A stretch of 21,137 nt of DNA from a virus. The stretch covers positions 1 through 21,137 of the IMG/VR virus record IMGVR_UViG_3300028388_004389; one strand, written 5' to 3'. The translations under genes were made by a program, and so were the position numbers. Positions 14,756 to 21,137 of this stretch are shown here, piece after piece. The notes below the pieces were generated by a model. The model saw only the letters and a program-made list of their open reading frames with translations. It made no database searches and was not told the DNA's origin. The stretch's first letter is position 1. The number at the start of each line of letters is the position of its first letter.

Positions 14756-17044
14756 CTAGGTGTATACAGCGAAGCCAATATAATCAACGGGCATAGTATC
14801 ATATGCTGATTGCTTACCCAACCCCCCAACGGTGTAATATTGCTCTACAACCGTTGATGATGTTTGAGCTGGTATATTATAATACCAATTAACAAAGTAA
14901 TTTATCCTAAAATGTTGATTAAATAAAGAGTCTTCAATGGGACCAAACGTATTTGTTGTTACAAAATTGGTCGGACTAAATGATATCCCATTACTAGTTA
15001 GTACTCTCAATGCAAATGAGGGCCTGGACAAACCATCAACAAAATCCTCAGATGACACATCTAATACTAAACCATCCGGAAGGTTTAAAAGATTGCTACT
15101 ATTAAAGCCTGTGTCAATAACCGCAAGCTGACCACTCGGAACTATCATTTCAGCTAGCTCATTACTGGCTCCAAAATTTCCTGCGGCCGCGTATGGTTCA
15201 ACTTCTGCTCTGTTTAGATACTCAAAGTCATACTGGGAGGATGGGGCACTAATGAGAATATTGTATCCAGTAGCTCCGTTGCCCGTAACAATCCTTGCTT
15301 GTACATCAACCTCTTCAGACTCAGCTGTTGTAACTGTTATTGTCTCGCGCGCAAAATAACCGTTAAAACCAGTTTGAGTCCATCCAGGATATGCTAATTT
15401 ACCACCATCAATTAATAGATCAGGAGTTTCTGCCGAAGTTAGATCGTAAAGAGGCGCCTCTATGTAGTGCCATAGGGGCTGCCAACCATCAACGTTATTG
15501 TACCCCCACATAACAACACTCTTAGCTCCATCAAAGTTAGAGGCCGGCCGATCACTTAAGCCAATTGCTCCAGCATTGACTCCATAAGAATTTGTAGCAC
15601 CTGACTCTTCAAATGCAATAACAGCTTGATTCCCGTTGCTATCTTCAGATAAAAACCTACACGTCTTATCCTGAAACCACCCCGTATCTCCATTCCTAAG
15701 AAGTGGAACACTCTGATAACCACCTTCTTGATAATCGCCATTGGATAAAAATAGATCAATCATTGATCTCAAAGTAGTCCCTTTGGCTGGAGATTCAATA
15801 ACAGTGAAGTCTGCTAAAACAGATCCTATAAAATCAATGTTAGGAATCGCAGGAGTAGCACTTGGTATAAAGTTGGCGCCAGCAGTTTCGATTGCTGCCG
15901 ATGCCAATACTTTAAAGCTGAGCATTGTATTGGTCTCGTTGCCAACACCGTCTATAATACCAACATAAAAATTAAACGTCGCATCACTTGTTACGTTAGG
16001 ACTTGTTCCAGAGATCAAACCGTCTGCAGATAAAGTTAATCCCGAAGCAACTGTTCGATCTACCTTTTCCTCTGTATAAGTGCCATCTGTATACACTTTA
16101 AATGAAAAGTCGGTAATACTATTATCATCGCTAATAAACGCATTAGTCCTGATTGATATATTTACAGCTCTATCTGAAAGAACAGAAAATACAACAGTTG
16201 GACCCACCCATTGTGGTTTCAGGCCAGTTTGAATAGCGTTGATTGCACTTGCTGCTAAACCATCTGGGTTAGTAAGTATAACTGATAAAGGACCTTCATC
16301 TGCAGTAAATTCTCTACTGAATGCAAATTCAGCATTTGTTGGAGAAGTTACCTGTATAAAATTTGGAGTAAGGGATAGATTTTGCTGTGTTTGTACACTG
16401 ATAGTAGCATCTGGATTGAAATTGGATCCTACAATTTGAAACACAACATCTGATTCACCAGTATAGTTTTCACCACTTCCTGTAATAACTTCAGAAATTG
16501 ACGGAACTGATCCTCCACCAACCAGGTTAATCCAGGCCGCACCTGTCCATATTTTAACAGCTTGCTCAGAAGTGATTACATATATTTGACCAATGGCTGC
16601 ATCCTGAGGAAGCAAGTCTGAGGTATTAATTACACCAGTGGCAGCTGTCGTTAGATCACTTGTGATCTGCTGATTTCCAACGTACAACTCATTGAAAAAT
16701 CCTGAGCTCCATCGCCGAGCAAGAGATCCTACACTAAACTGATTATCAACTGTCGGTAGAATATCATTCGATATACTATCAATAACGACCTGGTCACTTG
16801 TTGCCTGTACCCACTGTGCACCATCAACATCAGAGTAATATATATACAATTCGAGGTTAGATGTGTTGAACCACACATCGCCCGGCTCTGCATCAAGCGG
16901 AGGTGTATCGCCTGATACAATACTGGCGTTTCCACCACTAATATCAGATTCAGTTTTAATCCACTTGACACCATCCCATTCGAAGGTACTACCGGCTACT
17001 TCAGCCTCGGTACCAACTGTGGGATTTACAGGAAATAATGACAT
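14756..17044 (-). CDS. Large tail-fibre/adhesin-like structural protein with Ig-like domains
   Basis: Not a recognised T4 gene; 762 residues. The N-terminus carries the fibre motif FPVNPTVG...FEWDGVKWIK (4-30). GDVWFNTSNLELYIYY (55-70) follows, then a DLGS-like fibre strand (SVGSLARRWSSGFFNELYVG, 104-123) and an IWTGAAW module (165-171). Residues 181-275 look like an IPT/TIG-type Ig domain (FQIVGSNFNPDATISV ... VILTNPDG). Residues 278-381 look like a putative-Ig/cadherin type (GLTLSADGLISGTSP). The C-terminal half (390-762) is beta-rich and unrecognised; it may be the receptor-binding part. The gene lies alone between two copies of a promoter-hairpin repeat. Role in adsorption is inferred from domain types and position. 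Confidence 0.8.
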   Translation of the reverse strand: MSLFPVNPTVGTEAEVAGSTFEWDGVKWIKTESDISGGNASIVSGDTPPLDAEPGDVWFNTSNLELYIYYSDVDGAQWVQATSDQVVIDSISNDILPTVDNQFSVGSLARRWSSGFFNELYVGNQQITSDLTTAATGVINTSDLLPQDAAIGQIYVITSEQAVKIWTGAAWINLVGGGSVPSISEVITGSGENYTGESDVVFQIVGSNFNPDATISVQTQQNLSLTPNFIQVTSPTNAEFAFSREFTADEGPLSVILTNPDGLAASAINAIQTGLKPQWVGPTVVFSVLSDRAVNISIRTNAFISDDNSITDFSFKVYTDGTYTEEKVDRTVASGLTLSADGLISGTSPNVTSDATFNFYVGIIDGVGNETNTMLSFKVLASAAIETAGANFIPSATPAIPNIDFIGSVLADFTVIESPAKGTTLRSMIDLFLSNGDYQEGGYQSVPLLRNGDTGWFQDKTCRFLSEDSNGNQAVIAFEESGATNSYGVNAGAIGLSDRPASNFDGAKSVVMWGYNNVDGWQPLWHYIEAPLYDLTSAETPDLLIDGGKLAYPGWTQTGFNGYFARETITVTTAESEEVDVQARIVTGNGATGYNILISAPSSQYDFEYLNRAEVEPYAAAGNFGASNELAEMIVPSGQLAVIDTGFNSSNLLNLPDGLVLDVSSEDFVDGLSRPSFALRVLTSNGISFSPTNFVTTNTFGPIEDSLFNQHFRINYFVNWYYNIPAQTSSTVVEQYYTVGGLGKQSAYDTMPVDYIGFAVYT

Positions 17045-17050
17045 TACGAA

Positions 17051-17073
17051 AGCCCTAGAGTTGTTCTAGGGCT
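17051..17073 (-). promoter_or_regulatory. Hairpin covering the 762-aa fibre gene ribosome site (copy 2)
   Basis: A 9-bp perfect stem (AGCCCTAGA / TCTAGGGCT in the coding sense) with the loop ACAAC. As in copy 1, AGGG in the 3' arm is eight bases from the ATG (17044) and is the only ribosome-site-like sequence. The first A of the 5' arm is the last A of the TATAAATA box. Only three T residues follow, so it is not an ordinary terminator. Confidence 0.75.
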
Positions 17074-17080
17074 ATTTATA
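17073..17080 (-). promoter_or_regulatory. T4-type late promoter box for the 762-aa fibre gene
   Basis: Perfect TATAAATA on the minus strand, four bases after the stop of the 758-residue gene and 28 bases upstream of the ATG at 17044. The expected start near 17067-17068 would leave only three or four bases of the hairpin's 5' arm in the RNA. Confidence 0.78.
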
Positions 17081-17084
17081 AGAA

Positions 17085-19361
17085 TTAAGTAGTTGAGTAT
17101 CTTATAAAGACAACCCCAGAGCCTCCATTACCAGCCTTAGTATAGCGCATAGCACCACCGCCACCCCCTAATCCGGCAGCTGCATCCTTTCCAGTTGGAC
17201 TGTCTCCACTTCCAGCATTAGTGCCACCAGGGAAACCGCCGCCACCTCCGCGAGCTCCACCGCCCGCTCCGATAGATAGAGTACCCGTGCCTTGCCAATT
17301 GTTGGTACCAGGAGGTCCGCCATTAGTTCCTGATGCAGCTCCGGTAATACCACCTCCACCACCACCGTTGTAAGGTGATCCAGAACCTGGACCGGATGAA
17401 TTACCCTGCCCGGTTATATAATTTAACGAGAGAGGTGTTTGTACTGGTGACCCATTAGAACCACCACCTGATGAGGCTCCAATATTTCCTACAAAGCCAC
17501 CATTGGCGCCAAGCTCAACGCCACTTTGAAGATGTCCGTTACCTCCTCCACCACCGGCAGCGTGTGATACAACACCATGAGTACCATCAAGAGATGAAGG
17601 TATAGAACCTTTTACAACAAGCACTTCATCTATATCTATCGTTCCCCTTGTAGTACTTCCAGTGCCTGTATCATATTCAAATATTCTTAATAAAACATCA
17701 GTATTATTTCCAGTATTAAACTCCAGCATTTTATGATGAGCTAATCCATCAGACATAAACCCAACACTATCAGTAACGTCAGAAGCTATTTCAGATGCTT
17801 CATTAACACCATATGCTGATACACCTATAGCATTACTGCCGCTTACTCCAGTCATAGCTCTTCTCATACAGAAATAAGCAAAGTATGTAGTATTTGATTC
17901 TAATGTATACTGTTTTTGTACACCAGAACCTCTACCTTGTGTTCCTGCAATGTGGAGCATGTTTCTGTACAATGAGATATTACTTGGTGCAGTTCCTCCA
18001 GTACTTACAACAAAACCATGGTTTTCATCAGTAAACTTTTGATAATCAACTAATTCATTTGTTTTGACAACGAGAGATGATTTACCGTTTGCACCACCTC
18101 CGATCCAAGCTTCATTGTTAGTAGCAGTCCAGTCTCCACCAGATCCCCCCTCACCAACATATACATTGAAGGAATCCCCATTGGATACAGTAAGTGATGA
18201 TAACGTATGATATCCACCACCACCACCGCCACCTGCGCCACGATTTGAGCTAAAATTATCAACTCCACCGCCACCGCCACCGGCATAAGATGCTATGTCA
18301 ATCGTCATACCTGCAGGTCTCGTGGAAGTAATCTCAAAAGTTGCATCAGCTGAAAAAACATGCACATTGGTTGTACCATTTTCTACAAGCGTACCACCTA
18401 TTCCAGAATTTGCAAAGGATAGTACTATGTCAGCTTGTGTACTAGCTATATTAACACCATCTGAAGCTCTGAAAGTAACAGTAAATGTTCCTGCATCTAC
18501 TTCATTTACTGATGGAGTAATAGTGAATTGGCCATTTCCATCATTTGTAATTGTAGCTATGCTTCCAACATCTGCAGATACATGTGTCCAAGTGATTGGT
18601 AAACCTTCTGGGTCTTCAGCAGTCAAGTTAACAACGGTTGGTGTTCCATCAGCTGCTAAGGAGTAGGATGCCTGAGCTTCTGAGATAGTTGGAGTATTAT
18701 TTAGCAGAGCAACACTAAACCATCCATTACCATTCCAGATGTATAATCGATTAGTTGCGACCACATAAGCCTGACTACCTGCGTCAGCAGTTGTAGGTAA
18801 CAGATCTACAGTATCGTAAACTTGTACTCCACCAGCAACAGGAGCAGCTGGTTCTCCACCAGTGGAGACTTGAAGAACACCATCGGCTGCTGATAATGTT
18901 GTGTTGCCAAGAATAATTGAGCTACCAGACAAATAAAGATCTCTGAACTTATTATCAGCAGAACCCAAATCATACGCTTCATTAGTATCAGGTATAATAC
19001 TTTGGCTTACGGCTGATAAATTAGTACCACCAGTAGCAGTAGCATAATTGATAACAACTTCTGCTCCAGCTGGTAGTCCTGTATCCAATACGACAGTGGT
19101 TCCGTTGGTAGCAGTGTAATCCGTAGAAAGATACTGAAGACCATTGACAAACACTTCAACAGGATAGTCTGTACTATAGTTGACGTTGAACGTAGTCTGA
19201 TCAGCAGTTGCCACTAACTCGGTTCTTGTATATAATACATTTAATGGATCAGTACTTCCTGTAATGTTCCATGTGCCTGATACTGAGCTATAGGTGTATG
19301 TCTTATCACCAGCTACTATCTGTTGTCCGTTCGAGGGACTTGTTGGGAATGTTATAGCCAT
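17085..19361 (-). CDS. Glycine-rich tail-fibre adhesin with nested domain
   Basis: No T4 namesake; 758 residues. Order of parts: fibre N-terminus FPTSPSNGQQIVAGDKTYTY (5-24) with GTWNI; a strand region VEVFVNGLQYLSTDY (68-82); DLGSADNKFRDLYLSGS (131-147); the LYIWNGNGW module (206-214); a cadherin/Ig-like domain (223-317, NLTAEDPEGLPITW ... FRASDGVNIAS); and a glycine-rich tip domain with runs of six to seven Gly (360-430 and 600-758) ending in GGSGVVFIRYSTT, the usual ending of the phage glycine-rich domain family. Residues about 433-592 have almost no glycine runs and look like a jelly-roll or carbohydrate-binding domain inserted in the tip. It is probably a receptor-binding fibre. It starts 17 bases after the upstream 371-residue gene. 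Confidence 0.82.
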   Translation of the reverse strand: MAITFPTSPSNGQQIVAGDKTYTYSSVSGTWNITGSTDPLNVLYTRTELVATADQTTFNVNYSTDYPVEVFVNGLQYLSTDYTATNGTTVVLDTGLPAGAEVVINYATATGGTNLSAVSQSIIPDTNEAYDLGSADNKFRDLYLSGSSIILGNTTLSAADGVLQVSTGGEPAAPVAGGVQVYDTVDLLPTTADAGSQAYVVATNRLYIWNGNGWFSVALLNNTPTISEAQASYSLAADGTPTVVNLTAEDPEGLPITWTHVSADVGSIATITNDGNGQFTITPSVNEVDAGTFTVTFRASDGVNIASTQADIVLSFANSGIGGTLVENGTTNVHVFSADATFEITSTRPAGMTIDIASYAGGGGGGVDNFSSNRGAGGGGGGGYHTLSSLTVSNGDSFNVYVGEGGSGGDWTATNNEAWIGGGANGKSSLVVKTNELVDYQKFTDENHGFVVSTGGTAPSNISLYRNMLHIAGTQGRGSGVQKQYTLESNTTYFAYFCMRRAMTGVSGSNAIGVSAYGVNEASEIASDVTDSVGFMSDGLAHHKMLEFNTGNNTDVLLRIFEYDTGTGSTTRGTIDIDEVLVVKGSIPSSLDGTHGVVSHAAGGGGGNGHLQSGVELGANGGFVGNIGASSGGGSNGSPVQTPLSLNYITGQGNSSGPGSGSPYNGGGGGGITGAASGTNGGPPGTNNWQGTGTLSIGAGGGARGGGGGFPGGTNAGSGDSPTGKDAAAGLGGGGGAMRYTKAGNGGSGVVFIRYSTT

Positions 19362-19378
19362 TTTTGAACCTTGTTTAA

Positions 19379-20494
19379 TTAATAGGTAGTTCTTGCTGGA
19401 GGTGTAAAATACTGTGTATAATAATTTGGATCATACTTTAATCCTTTTGAAATCTCTAAATCAGCAAAATATTGTATTGCATTTCCAAAGCCAAATATAA
19501 TATCATCTCCGCTATTACCGTATATGTAATCGTTATCATGGGGTAGAGAAACATAGGAACCATCCCTATATAATTTAACTCCTATTGATGGTCCAGCTAA
19601 AAATACCACATGATGCCAGCTGTTCTGGGCCAAAATATTACCCGTACTTGTATAGTTCGAACCACTGCCAATTGCCCAGCTGGAGTTCCCTGTTTGCCAC
19701 CACACTCTTTTATGGGTAGTAGTATCTCCAGTTCCTCTGATGTTGATCATACTATCCCAGTAACCATCATCTGTACCTGTCCAATAATAATAATATTCAA
19801 TAGTAAAGTCATCCCCATGGGTAATTGAAGATGTTTGTATTGAAAACGTATTACCAGATGAATTTTGAACAGTACGTGATGAATCAAAAACAACTGTATT
19901 CTGTGTTGATCCATTCCAGGTAACAGTCGCGCCTGCACCACCATTCTGGACCGTGTCACCGCTATAATCAAATTTAACAGCTGAAAAAGCTAAGGTAAAT
20001 GAATTAACATCTGTTGCAATATTAACACTATCAGAAGCAGTAAATGTAATTGTAAATTCTCCAGCATCAGACTCGTTAGTGCTGGGAGTAATAGTAAATA
20101 CATTGTCAGCTTGTGCAATAGTAGCTGTTGATCCGAGAGAACCAGATGTAACTTCATAAGACCAGGTAATTGGTAACTCTTCTGGATCTTCAGCAGTTAA
20201 TGTAATTACTGTAGGAGTTCCATCTATGGCTAGTAAATAATTACCAGCACCACCACTAGTAATATTAGGAGCAGTATTAATCAAGGCAATATTGTACCAT
20301 CCAGTTCCGGTCCAAATATACAGTCTATCATTTTCTGATACAAATGCTTGATCACCTTCAGAGTTACCACTTAGAGGAAGGTCGTTAACAGTTGCATAGG
20401 TTTCTGTGCCACCTCCAACTGCAACCTCACCACCCGATGAGATGATGCTACCTCCTGGCTGAATTAGTCTTGATATTGTACTAGCATTACTCAT
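19379..20494 (-). CDS. Fibre protein with cadherin-like and LamG-type domains
   Basis: No T4 namesake; 371 residues. After a 30-residue Gly/Ser-rich leader come the LYIWTGTGWYNIALIN module (58-73) and a cadherin/Ig-like domain (75-172, LTAEDPEELPITW ... FTASDSVNIAT). Both clearly share ancestry with the 758-residue protein. The C-terminal 200 residues are a concanavalin/LamG-type jelly roll: DDFTIEYYYYWTG (228-240), NSWHHVVFLAG (291-301), VKLYRDGSYV (306-315), ending YFTPPARTTY. Such domains bind sugars or proteins. It lacks the FPTSP-type N-terminus of its neighbours, so it may attach differently. It starts immediately after the stop of the upstream gene. Confidence 0.8.
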   Translation of the reverse strand: MSNASTISRLIQPGGSIISSGGEVAVGGGTETYATVNDLPLSGNSEGDQAFVSENDRLYIWTGTGWYNIALINTAPNITSGGAGNYLLAIDGTPTVITLTAEDPEELPITWSYEVTSGSLGSTATIAQADNVFTITPSTNESDAGEFTITFTASDSVNIATDVNSFTLAFSAVKFDYSGDTVQNGGAGATVTWNGSTQNTVVFDSSRTVQNSSGNTFSIQTSSITHGDDFTIEYYYYWTGTDDGYWDSMINIRGTGDTTTHKRVWWQTGNSSWAIGSGSNYTSTGNILAQNSWHHVVFLAGPSIGVKLYRDGSYVSLPHDNDYIYGNSGDDIIFGFGNAIQYFADLEISKGLKYDPNYYTQYFTPPARTTY

Positions 20495-21137
20495 TTATGA
20501 CTCCGCCTGATATGTTATACCTTGAGTACGATTTGGTGGTGTGAAGTTTGAGGTATATTTTGCGACACCATTGAGTATTTGGAGGTTTTCAAGATATCCG
20601 GTAAAGTAATTACCAACAGTTCCTCCGTCTGCACCATCTGCTTCGGCACCAATCAATAGAGAACATTCTGATAATGCATTGGTGGGCGCCGCAGTAGTAG
20701 AGTAATCTAAAGTTCCATTTAGAAATATTCTGTATGTAGTCCCATCGTATGTTATTGCAAAATGCGTCCATTCATTTAAATTCCAATCAGTTACAGCAAC
20801 CTCTGCACCTCTATATCTTGATATTCTAGGTCCGTATGTTATAACATTAAATCCATCTGAGAGTCTGTTGATACCTATTATATCATCGGAGTCACCGCCG
20901 GTTCCTCCCAAAGTAAGTGTGTACCCCCATCCTTCAATTGTCCATAGTGATGATGTACTACTAATCATAGACAGCGATTCGTCAGATCTAATATAGTCTC
21001 CACTCCCATCAAAATACACCGCAGTATCAGCGTACTTAGTCTGAGTTGTTGATGTTGAGGCATCTCCAATTACAGTTAGAGTATTTAATCCGGTCTTATC
21101 AAAGATTCCAGCGTTGTCCATTGGCAGATACAGGGAT
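20495..21137 (-). CDS. LamG-type C-terminal part of a fibre protein (cut by window edge)
   Basis: The frame is open to the right edge, so this is the C-terminal end of a larger protein. A methionine at 21121 could be taken as a start for 208 residues, but the codons before it read SLYLP and join it to give LYLPMDNAGIFDKTGL, the usual opening strand of phage LamG modules. The domain therefore begins before that methionine. Further LamG marks: AVYFDGSGDYIRSDE, SLWTIEGWGY, NEWTHFAITYDGTTYRIFLN, LENLQILNGVAKYTSNF and FTPPNRTQG at the end. Role: probable carbohydrate- or host-surface-binding tip of a tail fibre. The following gene begins directly after its stop. Confidence 0.85.
   Translation of the reverse strand, partial: SLYLPMDNAGIFDKTGLNTLTVIGDASTSTTQTKYADTAVYFDGSGDYIRSDESLSMISSTSSLWTIEGWGYTLTLGGTGGDSDDIIGINRLSDGFNVITYGPRISRYRGAEVAVTDWNLNEWTHFAITYDGTTYRIFLNGTLDYSTTAAPTNALSECSLLIGAEADGADGGTVGNYFTGYLENLQILNGVAKYTSNFTPPNRTQGITYQAES

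Larger units (their letters stand above)
17051..17081 (-). repeat. 31-bp direct repeat, copy 2
   Basis: Partner of 14715-14745, same orientation, one mismatch. The mismatch turns a G-C pair of this stem into a G-U pair in copy 1, so pairing is kept in both. Confidence 0.9.

Noticed and set aside
1-21137. CRISPR arrays, tRNA genes, insertion sequences, homing endonucleases or host metabolic genes
   Set aside because: None seen; all gaps are under about 100 bases and all coding space is taken by structural, packaging and recombination genes.

Overview
The window is part of the structural and packaging region of a tailed phage of the T4 superfamily (contractile-tail myovirus morphology). Every supported gene lies on the minus strand, so the genes read from the right end of the window to the left. 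Conserved order is 13, 14, (fibre), 15, 16, 17, 18, 19, 20, 67-like, 21, 22, 23, 3-like, uvsY, uvsW. The gp23 signatures (residues DIAGVQPM and ILAEINR) and the tail-fibre motifs resemble marine T4-like phages such as cyanophages and pelagiphages. No gene here fixes the host, so that assignment is inference.

Layout. 14756-21137 is an adhesin/fibre block of four large proteins sharing modules: an IWxGxxW strand module, cadherin/Ig-like repeats, LamG-type jelly rolls and a polyglycine tip. The rightmost one runs off the window edge. 10740-14708 holds the neck and tail-completion genes 13, 14 and 15, with a fibre-like gene inserted between 14 and 15. 8742-10743 encodes the two terminase subunits. 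6463-8674 encodes the sheath and tube. 1787-6410 encodes portal, core, protease, scaffold and major capsid protein, and ends at a strong intrinsic terminator. 1203-1715 is a tail completion (gp3-like) gene, followed by the recombination genes uvsY and uvsW (the latter cut by the left edge).

Control. Five perfect TATAAATA late-promoter boxes (gp55/gp33/sliding-clamp type in T4) lie in intergenic gaps on the coding strand: ahead of the 762-aa fibre gene, gene 13, gene 18, the 67-like gene and the gene 3-like gene. Ahead of the 762-aa gene and gene 13 the box is fused to a near-identical hairpin whose 3' arm contains the only Shine-Dalgarno-like sequence. The predicted late start site falls inside the hairpin. 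This suggests that read-through RNA hides the ribosome site while RNA from the late promoter exposes it, as known for T4 gene e. I consider this the most interesting signal in the window.

How it works together. gp20, the 67-like protein, gp22, gp21 and gp23 build and mature the prohead. gp16 and gp17 fill it with DNA. gp13, gp14 and gp15 close head and tail. gp18, gp19 and the gp3-like protein make the tail. The fibre block supplies receptor-binding or virion-decorating proteins. UvsY and UvsW drive recombination-dependent replication. Intergenic gaps are all short; no stretch over 300 bases lacks a gene, and I saw no tRNA, CRISPR array or insertion sequence.
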